Of a DNA stretch of 64,000 nucleotides, positions 17,330 through 28,000 are shown one piece after another (positions within the stretch are counted from its first letter, which is position 1; each line of letters begins with the position of its first letter). This stretch comes from Synechococcus sp. PCC 6312 (GTDB lineage: Bacteria; Cyanobacteriota; Cyanobacteriia; Thermosynechococcales; Thermosynechococcaceae). The stretch spans positions 2,419,501 to 2,483,500 of the forward strand of contig NC_019680.1 of NCBI RefSeq assembly GCF_000316685.1, given 5' to 3'. The notes under the pieces are model-generated. The model had not been told where the DNA came from. It worked only from the letters and a program-made list of their open reading frames with translations, and searched no databases. A program made the translations under genes and the position numbers.

Positions 17330-17599
17330 ATGTCCAACGAAACCTACCTTAGTCACCCCAATTTTGGCCTGTTATATAGTGTCTGTCCGGTGGAGAGTGG
17401 GCGTGAACTTTACACCACACTTTATGCTCAACGCCTCTTTTTTGTTGTTAGTCACAGTCCGGATGGCCTGGAGTTTGAGCCTGTGGGCCGCAGCGATGCC
17501 CGGATGATGGTGGAAGCCCGCTTACGTTTATTGCGCCGATTAGGGCGAGGGGCTGAGTATGATCAACTCCAAAAAGTCCATAAACAAACCTTTCTTTAG
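17330..17599 (+). CDS. pipX: PipX, NtcA co-activator and PII partner
   Basis: The 89-residue protein is the usual PipX length. It begins MSNETYLSHPNFGLLYSVCP, has the Tudor-like fold region with LYTTLYAQRLFFVV, and ends in two helices (RMMVEARLRLLRRLG and QKVHKQTFL). PipX binds NtcA when 2-oxoglutarate is high and the PII protein GlnB when it is low, thereby linking N/C status to transcription. The ATG at 17330 matches the family start better than the upstream TTG at 17315. It is followed 131 bases later by pipY, the known partner gene. Confidence 0.95.
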   Translation: MSNETYLSHPNFGLLYSVCPVESGRELYTTLYAQRLFFVVSHSPDGLEFEPVGRSDARMMVEARLRLLRRLGRGAEYDQLQKVHKQTFL

Positions 17600-17730
17600 T
17601 TCTCTTTACTTTTTCTAAATCCTAGTGTCGAAGTTACCCCAAACGATGCTTAAATCTTGGACTCTTGCAGGAATACGTTCTAGCTTTTCCCTAACTGGAG
17701 CCTGTTTGACTCTATATCGGTAATGCTATC

Positions 17731-18420
17731 GTGGTTGATCGTAATTCTGGGGCCAGTATTGCCCAGCGTATTGCTACCCTCCGCCAAAGGGTTCCCGCCT
17801 CTGTCCGCCTGATTGCCGTCAGTAAATATATCTCTCCAGAGATGATGCGCCAGGCCTATGCAGCAGGGATCCGTGATTTTGGGGAAAATCGGATTCAAGA
17901 GGCCCAGTCCAAGCGGCGAGAATTGGCGGATCTGACAGATATCACATGGCATTTTATCGGACACCTCCAGGCCAATAAAGTTCGTGCAGCCCTCGACACC
18001 TTTGACTGGATTCATACCGTGGATAGTTTGAAATTGGCCCATCGCCTCCAGGCCTTGATCCCCGCAGTCCAAAACTCCCCCAAACTCCTCCTCCAAGTCA
18101 AACTCCGGCCTGATCCCCAGAAGTATGGATGGGCGATTTCTGAATTAACTGCGGCCCTGCCCGAGCTAGATCAGTTAACGGAGCTAAACATTCAGGGCCT
18201 GATGACAATCCTGCCCCTGGGGTTAACACCTGCTGAACAATTACTGGTATTTCAGGAACTCCATGACTTAGGGGAAACATGGCAACACCAGGCCTGGCAG
18301 CACCTTAGTTTTCAGGAGCTTTCTATGGGCATGTCCAGTGATTATCCCTTCGCCCTCCAAGCCCAGACAACCATGATTCGCTTGGGTCAGGTGATTTTTG
18401 GCCCACGCAGTATCCCTTAA
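17731..18420 (+). CDS. pipY: PipY, PLP-binding homeostasis protein (YggS/PLPBP family)
   Basis: A 229-residue single-domain TIM-barrel protein that binds pyridoxal phosphate and regulates vitamin B6 and amino acid pools, without known catalysis. The PLP lysine is in LIAVSKY (about residue 31). Other family motifs are FGENRIQEAQSK, WHFIGHLQANK and LSMGMSSDYPFAL. The start is GTG at 17731. It lies downstream of pipX, as in many cyanobacteria, where the two are co-expressed and functionally linked. Confidence 0.95.
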   Translation: MVDRNSGASIAQRIATLRQRVPASVRLIAVSKYISPEMMRQAYAAGIRDFGENRIQEAQSKRRELADLTDITWHFIGHLQANKVRAALDTFDWIHTVDSLKLAHRLQALIPAVQNSPKLLLQVKLRPDPQKYGWAISELTAALPELDQLTELNIQGLMTILPLGLTPAEQLLVFQELHDLGETWQHQAWQHLSFQELSMGMSSDYPFALQAQTTMIRLGQVIFGPRSIP

Positions 18421-18633
18421 AAACGCCAGAGCATGACCTTACCTGTTGAGGACTGTCAAGCAGCAAATTAGAAGACCTTCATGAGGCAAGATCTAGAGAA
18501 TTATCTATTTTAGATAAGTATTGGCAATCTTAATTTCTCCTCTGAAAACCGCAAATACTTCCTATGGAGCCATCCGCAAAGCAGAGACTTGGGTCATAAC
18601 TTAACAAAATATTAAAGATTAATGAAAAGACAC

Positions 18634-18662
18634 CTGACATTTAGGTAAACATGATGTAATAT
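18634..18662 (+). promoter_or_regulatory. Candidate sepF promoter in the 477-base pipY-sepF gap
   Basis: CTGACA (18634-18639) and TAATAT (18657-18662) are exactly 17 bases apart, with A+T-rich DNA upstream. This implies a leader of about 230 nt before sepF. Part of that leader (18736-18765) contains CGGAAACTCCG, a small hairpin. I see no other gene between 18421 and 18897. Confidence 0.5.
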
Positions 18663-18897
18663 CGCCAACAGCCGAAGTAAAATTTTTCTATGAACCCGCC
18701 AAGCCACAAATTTGCGGTTCTATGAGATGAATGAACGAGTCGGAAACTCCGAACCTACTGAAAGATTGGATTCTTGATCAGTTTCCCTGACTTCAGATAC
18801 TGGACTTGAGGATTTCCCTGCTACCATATTCCTCATAGATTTTTGAAGCTAAGGGTTATCAACCGTCTCATCGCCAGGGAGTATGCAATAAGTCGCT

Positions 18898-19506
18898 ATG
18901 TTTAACAAGCTTAAGGAATTGATTGGCTTAGATTCATCCACATATTACGAGGACGATGTCCAAGAGACCTCACCCGTCTCTAGCCAAACTGGTGGCGTGA
19001 GTGTTGGTACTAGTCCCTACAGTTCCCTGGGAGAAACCTTGAACTCCGGTCAGGCTTATTCTCACCCTGAGGTTGATCCCACTTCGACGTATCAAGCTCC
19101 CACCCCTTCCTCAACCGCAGCCAACTCTATCAATAATCCGGCCAACAATGTTGTCGGGATGCCAGGAAATCGCTGGTGGGGAGCCGTGGCTGAAGTGGTC
19201 GTCATGGAGCCGCGCAACTTTGATGAAATGCCCCAAGTCATCCAATCCCTGAAAGATCGTAAATCTGTCGTCCTGAACCTAACGATGATGGATGCTGAAC
19301 AGGCCCAGCGGGCAGTGGATTTTGTTGCGGGTGCCACCTTTACGATTGATGGCCATCAAGAGCGAATTGGTGAGAGTATTTTTCTGTTTACGCCCAGTTG
19401 CGTGCAGGTCAGTACCCAGGCCGGTCTTGTCCGGGAAGTTCCCCACCCCCAAAGCCAACCCCTCTCATCTCCGGCTCCAGCTTGGAATACTGCGGTGGCC
19501 ATGTAA
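18898..19506 (+). CDS. sepF: Cell division protein SepF (Cdv2)
   Basis: A 202-residue FtsZ-associated protein that tethers the Z ring to the membrane. It has a short amphipathic N-terminal helix ([11 protein letters not shown]), a Ser/Thr/Pro-rich linker (about residues 20-95) and the DUF552 domain ([21 protein letters not shown], then [26 protein letters not shown]). It lies between pipY and proC, an order also common outside cyanobacteria (yggS-sepF-proC). The next gene starts 35 bases after the stop. Confidence 0.95.
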   Translation: MFNKLKELIGLDSSTYYEDDVQETSPVSSQTGGVSVGTSPYSSLGETLNSGQAYSHPEVDPTSTYQAPTPSSTAANSINNPANNVVGMPGNRWWGAVAEVVVMEPRNFDEMPQVIQSLKDRKSVVLNLTMMDAEQAQRAVDFVAGATFTIDGHQERIGESIFLFTPSCVQVSTQAGLVREVPHPQSQPLSSPAPAWNTAVAM

Positions 19507-19541
19507 CCTCAATCTATCTTGTTAGATTTGATGAACGTCCT

Positions 19542-20360
19542 ATGACAACCTCGCCCCAACTGGGGATTCTTGGCTGTGGTGTGATGGCCGAAGCCATTCT
19601 CAGTCGTCTCTTAGCTCAGGGATGTTATCAGCCGGATCAGGTCATGGTGACGACATTATCAGGGCAGCGCCAGGCCTGGTTAGCGCAAACCTATGGGGTA
19701 AAAATTGCCCAGGCCAATCGCGAATTACTCCAGGCCCCGACCCTTCTCCTCAGCATTAAACCCCAAGTTTTTTTAGAACTGGGCCAAGACCTGCATCCTC
19801 CCATCCCCAGTTCTGGTTTGTTATTGTCGATCGTCACCGGAATCAGTTTAAGCACGCTTGAACAAGTTTTCCCTGGGCGAACTGTGATCCGGGCCGTTCC
19901 GAATACGCCTGGCCGAGTTGGAGCTGGAATTACAGCAATTGCTGCACCCTCAAGCATTACCCCGCCAGAGTTGCACCAAGCCGAGACATTCTTCCAAGTA
20001 ATTGGCCAAGTTATTACGGTTCCGGAAAAACTCATCAATAGCGTTACCGCCTTAGCCGGATCGGGGCCCGCTTTTGTTGCCTTAATTGTCGAAGCCTTGA
20101 CAGATGGCGGGGTTTTAGTTGGACTGCCTAGACCCACAGCCCAAAAACTTGTGCTGGCAACCATCACTGGGACAATTAAACTTCTCGAGGAACAAAATCT
20201 TCATCCCGGCCAACTCAAAGATCAAGTCACTAGTCCCGGCGGTACGACTATCACGGGTCTTAGTATTTTAGAAGCGGGCGGGGTGCGGGGATCCCTTATT
20301 AAAACTATCCAGGTGGCCCAAGCTCGCGCCGTTGAACTTGGTCAGATTGCCAATGATTAA
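19542..20360 (+). CDS. proC: Pyrroline-5-carboxylate reductase
   Basis: The 272-residue enzyme reduces pyrroline-5-carboxylate to proline with NAD(P)H. The N-terminal Rossmann motif is LGILGCGVMAEAIL. The C-terminal signature appears as NSVTALAGSGPAFVALIVEAL, LKDQVTSPGGTTITGL and LEAGGVRG. The start is ATG 19542; a longer in-frame reading from 19398 overlaps sepF and is rejected. A four-codon ATG reading frame (19531-19545) lies just ahead and overlaps the start, which could affect initiation. Confidence 0.95.
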   Translation: MTTSPQLGILGCGVMAEAILSRLLAQGCYQPDQVMVTTLSGQRQAWLAQTYGVKIAQANRELLQAPTLLLSIKPQVFLELGQDLHPPIPSSGLLLSIVTGISLSTLEQVFPGRTVIRAVPNTPGRVGAGITAIAAPSSITPPELHQAETFFQVIGQVITVPEKLINSVTALAGSGPAFVALIVEALTDGGVLVGLPRPTAQKLVLATITGTIKLLEEQNLHPGQLKDQVTSPGGTTITGLSILEAGGVRGSLIKTIQVAQARAVELGQIAND

Positions 20361-20494
20361 ACCCAGGCGGCTGAGACCCTCCACAAACAGGGGCAGGTCA
20401 AGTCAATCCGGTATGATCCAAAATGCCATCCTGTAGATCGTCATGAATTGAATCGGCTCCGGGATAGTTTTGTTGGATTTGAGCATAGTTAAAG

Positions 20495-22252
20495 ATGACA
20501 ACTCCTCTGCAACAGCTTCAGTCACGATTTCGGATCGCCTTGGTTGATGTTTTAGGGGATCAGGTGGCCTTACCGGATGTTGTCGTTGGCCCCGCAAGTC
20601 AACCTCAGTTTGGGGATTATCAATCCAATGTTTGTTTGGTCTTGGGCAAGGCTGTTAAACAAAATCCGCGGGCCCTGGCCCAATCGCTGATCGAAAAACT
20701 AGACCTTGCAGATATTTGTGAGCCACCGGAAATTGCCGGGCCAGGATTTATTAATTTGCGTCTGCTGCCGAGCTATCTAGCCAGAGAAATCACCCCGAAA
20801 TTAGGGGATCAGCGGTTAGGTGTTGCGCCAGTTATCTCTCCGTTAAAAGTGGTAGTGGATTTTTCTAGCCCAAATATTGCCAAAGAAATGCACGTTGGCC
20901 ATCTGCGCTCCACCATTATTGGGGATGCCATTGCCCGGATTCTCGAATTCCAGGGGCATGATGTTTTGCGGCTGAACCATGTGGGGGATTGGGGCACACA
21001 GTTTGGGATGTTGATTACCCATTTACGCACCGCCTATCCTGATGCCTTAACCACTCCTGATGCATTGGACTTGGGTGATTTAGTCTCTTTTTATAAACAG
21101 GCCAAGCAACGCTTTGATCTAGAACCCGCTTTTCAAATCGCCGCCCGGGAAGAAGTGGTCAAGTTACAACAAGGAGATACCACCAGTCGCCAGGCCTGGG
21201 AGTTACTCTGTCAGCAATCCCGCCGGGAGTTTCAGAAAATCTATGATCTTTTGGATATTCGCCTGACGGAGCGGGGCGAGTCCTTCTATAACCCGCTTTT
21301 GGCCAGTGTCGTGGCTGACCTGAAAACCCAAGGCCTGCTGGTAGAAGATCAAGGGGCCCAATGTGTATTTCTGGAAGGCTTCACCAATAAGGAGGGCGAT
21401 CCCCAACCCCTGATTATTCAAAAGTCTGATGGGGGCTTTAACTATGCGACAACGGATTTAGCGGCGATTCGTTACCGTGTCACTCAAGACCAGGCCCAGT
21501 GGTTGATTTATGTCACTGATGCTGGCCAGTCCACCCATTTTGCCCAAGTATTTCAAGTGGCGCGGCGGGCTGGGTGGCTACCACCAACGGTCAAGGTTGA
21601 ACATATTCCCTTTGGCCTGGTCCTAGGGGCCGAGGGAAAACGCCTAAAAACTCGTTCCGGGGATACGATTCGCCTCCAGGAACTCTTAGATGAAGCCATT
21701 GAGCGGGCCAAAACGGATTTGCGCTCTCGGCTGGACATTGAAGGTCGCCAGGAATCTCCAGACTTTATTGAAGAGGTGGCCCAGGTGATTGGCCTGGGGG
21801 CTGTGAAGTATGCCGACCTCAGCCAAAACCGGAACAGCAATTATGTCTTCAGCTTTGACAAAATGCTCTCGCTCCAAGGCAACACGGCCCCTTATCTCAT
21901 CTATGCCTATGTCCGTATCCAAGGCATTATCCGTAAAGGAGAGATTAATTTCGCGACACTGGCCCCCCATCTAGAACTTTGTCTAGGCGATGACACCGAG
22001 TTAGCCTTAGCCAAGCATTTGTTGCAATTTGCCGATATTTTGAGTCTGGTCACCCAGGAACTCCTGCCCAATCGCCTCTGTCAATATCTGTTTGAATTGA
22101 GTCAAAAATTTAACCAGTTCTATGATCGGTGTCCTGTCCTAAATTCCCCTGAACCAGAGCGCACCTCCCGTCTTGCCCTCTGTCAACTGACGGCCCAAAC
22201 CTTAAAACTGGGACTAGGTTTACTGGAACTAAAAATTATCGACCGGATGTAA
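20495..22252 (+). CDS. argS: Arginyl-tRNA synthetase
   Basis: A 585-residue class I aminoacyl-tRNA synthetase. It has the N-terminal Add-1 domain (about 1-110), HIGH variant HVGHLRST (about residue 135), the ArgS-type KMSKS replacement region [17 protein letters not shown] near 382, and a C-terminal DALR anticodon-binding domain that ends [14 protein letters not shown]. The length and motifs are normal. It is on the same strand as proC, 134 bases downstream. Confidence 0.97.
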   Translation: MTTPLQQLQSRFRIALVDVLGDQVALPDVVVGPASQPQFGDYQSNVCLVLGKAVKQNPRALAQSLIEKLDLADICEPPEIAGPGFINLRLLPSYLAREITPKLGDQRLGVAPVISPLKVVVDFSSPNIAKEMHVGHLRSTIIGDAIARILEFQGHDVLRLNHVGDWGTQFGMLITHLRTAYPDALTTPDALDLGDLVSFYKQAKQRFDLEPAFQIAAREEVVKLQQGDTTSRQAWELLCQQSRREFQKIYDLLDIRLTERGESFYNPLLASVVADLKTQGLLVEDQGAQCVFLEGFTNKEGDPQPLIIQKSDGGFNYATTDLAAIRYRVTQDQAQWLIYVTDAGQSTHFAQVFQVARRAGWLPPTVKVEHIPFGLVLGAEGKRLKTRSGDTIRLQELLDEAIERAKTDLRSRLDIEGRQESPDFIEEVAQVIGLGAVKYADLSQNRNSNYVFSFDKMLSLQGNTAPYLIYAYVRIQGIIRKGEINFATLAPHLELCLGDDTELALAKHLLQFADILSLVTQELLPNRLCQYLFELSQKFNQFYDRCPVLNSPEPERTSRLALCQLTAQTLKLGLGLLELKIIDRM

Positions 22253-22337
22253 ATCAGGTATGGCCATCGAGAGTCGCAGGGCCGAGTAACAGAATCTTGA
22301 CTTACGGTGGTCGCGGTGATTTGATGCAAAATAAAAA

Positions 22338-22365
22338 TTTAGAATGGGAAGTCCTAGGCTATACT
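22338..22365 (+). promoter_or_regulatory. Candidate promoter for the DUF3370 gene
   Basis: TTTAGA (22338-22343) and TATACT (22360-22365) are 16 bases apart. A hairpin of C5 and G6 tracts (about 22382-22400) lies in the predicted leader close to the gene start. Confidence 0.35.
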
Positions 22366-22443
22366 TTTGGAAGCTAAATTCTCCCCCATGATTGGGGGGT
22401 GAGGATTTGGTGATTTTGCTGCCGTAGATTGAATGGTTAGGTT

Positions 22444-24219
22444 ATGTTTCTTCCTGTTGTTTTGGCCCAGACCACGCCCAACTTACCTCCTCAGCAAATT
22501 CCTGGCCTGGAGCGTCAGCAGTTCCCGGCCCCACGCCTTTCTGTCACCCCTACCCCTACCCGCTCAACAGCCACTAGCCCTAGCCCTGTCGCTCAGTTTG
22601 TTCAGCCTAATCCCGCCCCACTGCCGACAACCCTGACCTCTAACTCGATCAATCGCCCTGACTCTCCCATTGTCGTCCCTCCAGTTGTCGCCCCCTTACC
22701 GGCCCCTTCAGTCCCAGTCCCGGCCGTTCCCTCAATTCCCAATGGGATTGCCTTTATTCCCCAACAGGTACGGCCGTTGCCCGGACAACTTGATGATGTG
22801 CCGGTGTTTAACAGTAACAGCCCAGAAATGGTTCGTAGTGAAGGAATACTGCTGTCAACATTTCCGAATCAAGGCAAAACAGATCCCCGGGCCCACTTAA
22901 ACTATCCCTTGCAAGGGCGATTCGATGTCTTTGCCCACCATGTCACCCAATCCAATTCAGCGGCCTATGTCCCGTCCCTATACCTGGGCCTGCTAGCCAC
23001 TAATCCCACCAGTCAAACCATTACGGTTCGCTATCTCCAGGCTGCCAGCTTTTTAAGCACTCCTGATGCGCCCTTCCGCTCGCTGCCAGCCATTGCTGAT
23101 AACCCGATTGGTTATGTCTTCTCGGGGCCAGGCAGTCGGGCCACAAATCAAATTCTCCGGGGAGTGCGCCAAACCTTCTGGCCAACCCAAGTTATCATCC
23201 CGCCGGGGGAAAGCCGGATGCTCACCAATTTGATTTTGCCCTTACCTAAGAGCAACCCCCGGGCAGCAGCATGGCGAGCGCAACAGGAGTTTAGAGTCAA
23301 CGATCAAGGTTATGTAGATCCCAAAACCCCGTTAATTGCAGATACAAGTCCCTTTGGCTCCGTTTCATCCTCCAACGGCCGCACCACGTTGATGTATCTG
23401 GACAGTGACGGCCCCCTTTATTTAGCCCATATGGCGATGTATGCCCGCACCAACCCCGATGGGAGTGAGCGCGCCCCCACCCTAGAAGAGTGGCAAGGGA
23501 TGCTCTACCACGGTCGGCTTGTGAGTCCGCGGGATATTACCCCCACGCCTCCGACTCAAACCTATGGGGCTCGCTTTTTCTACGGCCGAGTTGCGGGGGT
23601 CAGTCGAGGGTCTCAATGGTTAGCAAAACTGACGGACGATGGGCGCAACTATCTACAAATTCCCAACCCCGGCCAGGCCATCTCTTATGGAATTAGTACC
23701 CTCCAGCGGGGCACCTTGGGAACTGGACAAATCCAAAGTGCGCCAATGTTAGTGCGGTATCCCGATACAGCCTACTACTCCCACGGTAACTATGGAGTCC
23801 ATTACAGCGTTACCATTCCTCTCCACAACCCGACTCAGCAAACTCGATCTGTGAACTTGACCCTGCAAACCCCCCTCAAGGATGACTTTAATCCTAATGG
23901 TCTCCAGTTCATGAATCCACCAGCCCCACAGGTCTTTTTCCGGGGCACCGTGCGGGTGGTCTATCTGGATGATCTCGGTCAAGAGCAGGTGCGGTTTGTC
24001 CATTTAGTTCAACGGCGGGGACAGTTAGGTGATTCCTTGGCGGTCTTAAACTTACGGCCTGGGGAAACTCGGATGGCCCAGGTTGATTTTCTCTATCCGC
24101 CGGATGCGACCCCGCCCCAGGTCTTAACGGTTAATACACTCCCCAATGTCAATTATGAGAATACCGTCAAGGCGCCGTCCCGAGACCCTCTCACATCCCT
24201 AGCTCCTTCTCCCCAATAA
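22444..24219 (+). CDS. DUF3370 cyanobacterial exported protein
   Basis: A 591-residue protein of a family known almost only from cyanobacteria. A short hydrophobic start (MFLPVVLAQ) is followed by about 90 Pro/Ser/Thr-rich residues. From about residue 110 comes the DUF3370 domain (LPGQLDDVPVFNSNSPEMV, GRFDVFAHHVTQSN, GPGSRATNQILRGVRQ and GESRMLTNLILPLP), which continues to near the end. An envelope or extracellular location is likely. The function is unknown. The metallophosphatase gene begins 10 bases after the stop and is probably co-transcribed. Confidence 0.85.
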   Translation: MFLPVVLAQTTPNLPPQQIPGLERQQFPAPRLSVTPTPTRSTATSPSPVAQFVQPNPAPLPTTLTSNSINRPDSPIVVPPVVAPLPAPSVPVPAVPSIPNGIAFIPQQVRPLPGQLDDVPVFNSNSPEMVRSEGILLSTFPNQGKTDPRAHLNYPLQGRFDVFAHHVTQSNSAAYVPSLYLGLLATNPTSQTITVRYLQAASFLSTPDAPFRSLPAIADNPIGYVFSGPGSRATNQILRGVRQTFWPTQVIIPPGESRMLTNLILPLPKSNPRAAAWRAQQEFRVNDQGYVDPKTPLIADTSPFGSVSSSNGRTTLMYLDSDGPLYLAHMAMYARTNPDGSERAPTLEEWQGMLYHGRLVSPRDITPTPPTQTYGARFFYGRVAGVSRGSQWLAKLTDDGRNYLQIPNPGQAISYGISTLQRGTLGTGQIQSAPMLVRYPDTAYYSHGNYGVHYSVTIPLHNPTQQTRSVNLTLQTPLKDDFNPNGLQFMNPPAPQVFFRGTVRVVYLDDLGQEQVRFVHLVQRRGQLGDSLAVLNLRPGETRMAQVDFLYPPDATPPQVLTVNTLPNVNYENTVKAPSRDPLTSLAPSPQ

Positions 24220-24229
24220 TTGTTTAGTA

Positions 24230-24961
24230 ATGGAACCCCGCAGAATTTTCATTGGTGATGTCCACGGACACTATTTGGGTCTCACCAACCTTCTAGCGTT
24301 CATTGCTCCAGAGCCGGCGGATGAAATCTATTTCTTAGGAGACTTAGTTGATCGCGGCCCCAATAGTTCGGCGGTGGTGGAATTAGTGAAAAGTCGGGGC
24401 TATGCCTGCTTATTGGGCAACCATGAAGACATGATGCTAGCAGCCCTGTCCCATGATAGTGATCCGAGTAGCCTGCTGGCCTGGTCATCCTGTGGTGGGG
24501 AAGAAACTCTGAGTAGCTATCGCAGTAATGCCCAATTGGAGTCACACCTGGCCTGGATGGCAGAACTCCCCCTCTACCTAGATCTCGGGGATGTTTGGCT
24601 CGTGCATGCTGGTGTGGATCCCCATCTTCCCCTGGATGTGCAAGGTCATTACCAATTTTGCTGGGTACGGCGGGAGTTTCATGCCAGTCAAGAGCCTTAT
24701 TTTCCAGAAAAAGTAATTGTTGTGGGTCATACGATTACCTTTACGCTCCCAGGTATTGCCCCAGGTCAGGTGGCTGCTGGTGCTGGCTGGATTGATATTG
24801 ATACCGGAGCCTATCATCGTCGGAGTGGTTGGTTAACGGCCCTAGATTGGACTGAACAACAGATTTATCAATGTCATGTCTTTAGTGGCGAAACCCGTTG
24901 CCTACCCTTGCGAGAGATTATTGCCCCGATTGATATGGATGCCCTTGGCAGCCGCCGCTAG
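24230..24961 (+). CDS. Calcineurin-like serine/threonine metallophosphatase
   Basis: A 243-residue PPP-type phosphoesterase. The three metal-binding signatures are complete: GDVHGH (about residue 9), GDLVDRGPNSSAVVELV (about 37-43) and LLGNHEDMML (about 64). Later histidines are VWLVHAGVDP and VVGHTIT. The size and motifs match the PrpE/ApaH-like bacterial protein phosphatases. The substrate is unknown; it could be a phosphoprotein or diadenosine polyphosphate. Confidence 0.9.
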   Translation: MEPRRIFIGDVHGHYLGLTNLLAFIAPEPADEIYFLGDLVDRGPNSSAVVELVKSRGYACLLGNHEDMMLAALSHDSDPSSLLAWSSCGGEETLSSYRSNAQLESHLAWMAELPLYLDLGDVWLVHAGVDPHLPLDVQGHYQFCWVRREFHASQEPYFPEKVIVVGHTITFTLPGIAPGQVAAGAGWIDIDTGAYHRRSGWLTALDWTEQQIYQCHVFSGETRCLPLREIIAPIDMDALGSRR

Positions 24962-25099
24962 TTTTTTGTGACTAACGGATTCATCCTCTATGTAGAAATT
25001 TTGCCAATCCTAGACTAAACCAAAAGTCTTTAACTATACTCATGAAATAATTAAGAAATAACAATTTAATTAAAACCGACCAAAGGTTAATTTGTCTTA

Positions 25100-28000
25100 A
25101 TGTTCAATGATTTAATAGCTGATTTTGCACAACTGATCGCCCTCCATACCGATGACTTAATCTGTGTGCATGAACCTGATGGCAGCTATCTTTATCTAAC
25201 CCCTTCCTGTCAGGATTTGTTAGGCTATGACCCCGCGGAGTTAGTGGGTAGTACCCCCTACTTTCTCTTTCATCCCGATGATGTTGAGGCAATTCGCTCC
25301 GGCCCCCATGCTTTGGCGTTGCAGGGCGTTACAAATGTTCATATTACCTACCGGATGCGGAAAAAATCTGGGGGATACATTTGGCTAGAAACCTTAACTC
25401 GGCCAATTCTGGATGAAGCCGGGAATGTTCTCCTGATTGTCACTACATCTCGAGATATTACCCAACGCCGCTTGGTAGAAAAACAACTCAGTACAAATGA
25501 ACAATTATTAGAAACGTTTTTTAGCCAATCATTAGATGCCTGTTTTATTAAGCTATTACCCAGGCCCCTGAATTGGCAGGATGAACCAAATCGTGAAGCA
25601 GCGATTGAATATGCCCTGTTTAACCTGAGAATTACAAAAGTTAATGATGCTACCTGTACCATGTATCGGGCTGGCCGGGAACGACTGTTGGGACTCTGCT
25701 TTGGAGATATGTTCCGAAAAGATTTAGATCAGGGGCGGCAATTATTAAAAGCTTTGTTTCATCTTGGACGATTTCAAACAGAACTGCATTTACAACGCTT
25801 AGATAACACTTGGATGTGGGTAGATTGTAACTTTGTTTGTCTTTATGATGAACGGGGCTGGATTCGAGGCTGTTTTGATGTCAAAAAAGATATTACGGAG
25901 CGCAAGGAAACCCGCATTAAATTAGAGGAAGCCTATGCGGCCGTGACTAATGTTTTAGAAAGCACGACGGATGGCTTCTTCAGCGTTGATCAAGATTGGT
26001 CAATTACTTATGTTAATCACAACTTTGAACAGACACTGAAGACAAAACGTCAAAACATACTCGGAAAGAATTTTTGGGAACTATTTCCCGATGCCCGAGG
26101 AACCTTATTCGAGTCGGAATACAGTAGGGCCTTCAGAGAGAACCTACCCGTCCAGTTTGAAGAATTTTACCCCGGAACCCAACATTGGTACGCCGTTAGA
26201 GCTTATCCCACAGAGCAAGGGCTTTCCATCTATTTTCAGAATGTCACCGAGCAGAAGTTAGCCGAACTGCAACTTGCGGAAACCAATAATCGCCTGACTA
26301 CGGTTTTAGAGAGTACGACCGATGGGTTTTTTAATCTTAACTCGGACTGGCTAATTACCTACTGCAACTCCAAATTTGAAGAGACGGTTGGCTTAGGGAA
26401 AGAGCAACTGATTGGTCATAACCTGTGGGAACTTTTTAGTGATGCGGTTGGAACCCCCTTTGAATTGAAATTTAAGCAAGCTTTGGTCGAACAGGTTCCG
26501 ATTGAGGTGGAAGAGTTTTATCCAGGGCTGGGGCGGTGGTTTTATGTCAAGGCCTATCCGGTTGATTCTGGGTTAGCCGTTTATTTTCAAGATGTTACCA
26601 ATCGCCGCATTGCCGAAGCAAAATTAGCCGAGGTCAATCAGGAATTAAGCTCTGTTTTAGAGAGTACAACGGATGCCTTTATTTCTGTTGATCAGCAGGG
26701 AATGCTCACCTATATCAATCGTAACTTTGAGCGCAGAACAGGCCTAACGCGGGCGCAATTGCTGGGTCATACCCCTTGGGAGGTATTTCCAGACCTGGAG
26801 CATACGGCTTTTTTCCAGGCCATTGAGCAAGCCCAGGGTAACCATCAGCCCCAAAAAGTGGAATATTTTTGCCCCTATACCCAAACCTGGTTTTTGGCCA
26901 ATATTTACCCAACTCCAGGGGGCTTCTCGATTTACTTACAGGATGTCACGGCCCAGAAAAAACGGGAAGCCGAACGTCAACGCCAAAGTGACCTAACTGA
27001 ATTACTGTTACGTTTGAGTATTCAGGTACGCGAGTCCTTAGAAGTGCCCAAAATTCTCCAAACAACCGTGGATGAGGTGCGCCAATTCCTGGATGTGAAT
27101 CGGGTCATTGTCTATCAGTTCCTCCCCGATTGGTCTGGGAAAATTGTCGCTGAGGCGGTCGATAATCCTGATTATGCCTTGCTCAACCAAATCATTTACG
27201 ATCCCTGTTTTGGGGCCTCCCAGGTCGGGCCTTATCGCTTGGGACGGATTTCCCAGGTCATGAACATCCACGACTCGGATATGAATCCCTGTTATGTGGA
27301 GTTTTTAGCCCAATTTCAAGTCCAGGCCAACCTTGTTGTACCGATTATTTATCAAGATCAGTTATTGGGTCTCTTGATTGCTCAGCACTGTCAACAGCCG
27401 CGGGCCTGGCAGGAGGATGAAGTCAACCTATTAAAGCAATTGGCTACCCAAGTGGGGATTGCTGTCAGTCGCGCCAAATTAGTAACGGCCTTAAAAGAAC
27501 AGGAAGCGCGCTATCGGGCCATTGTTGAGGATCAAACCGAACTCATTTATCGCTGTAGCTCGGATGGGATTTTAACCTTTGCTAATGCTGCGTTTTGTCG
27601 CTATCTCCACCTCATCGAACCTGGGGAAATCAAAGCTGATCAGTGTTATTTTGACCAGGCCGTGCGCCATCCTTTTAATGAAGTGGAAACAGCTCGATTT
27701 GCCCAACAACTGGCGGCTCTAACTCCAGCCCATCCCGTGAGTTCGATTGAATGTGCTGTGGATTTACCCAGTGGCGACCAGGCCTGGTATGAGTGGACAA
27801 TGCGCGCCCTCTATGACAGCGCGAATCAATTACGTGAATATCAGTGCCTTGGCCGTGAAATTACTCGCCGCAAAAAAGTTGAGTTTCAACTCATCCATGA
27901 TGCTCTCTATGATTCCCTCACTGGCCTGCCCAATCGAGTCTTGTTGTTAGAGCGTCTCAACCAGGCCTGGAACCGTTACCGCCGCCATCCCGATTGCCCC

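Noticed and set aside
18421-18897. Glutamine riboswitch in the pipY-sepF gap
   Set aside because: A CGGAAACTCCG hairpin and nearby GAACGAG looked suggestive, but the CGGAAGUAG consensus is missing.
20403-20597. 64-codon minus-strand frame across the argS start
   Set aside because: It overlaps the argS start in antisense and has no typical protein composition.
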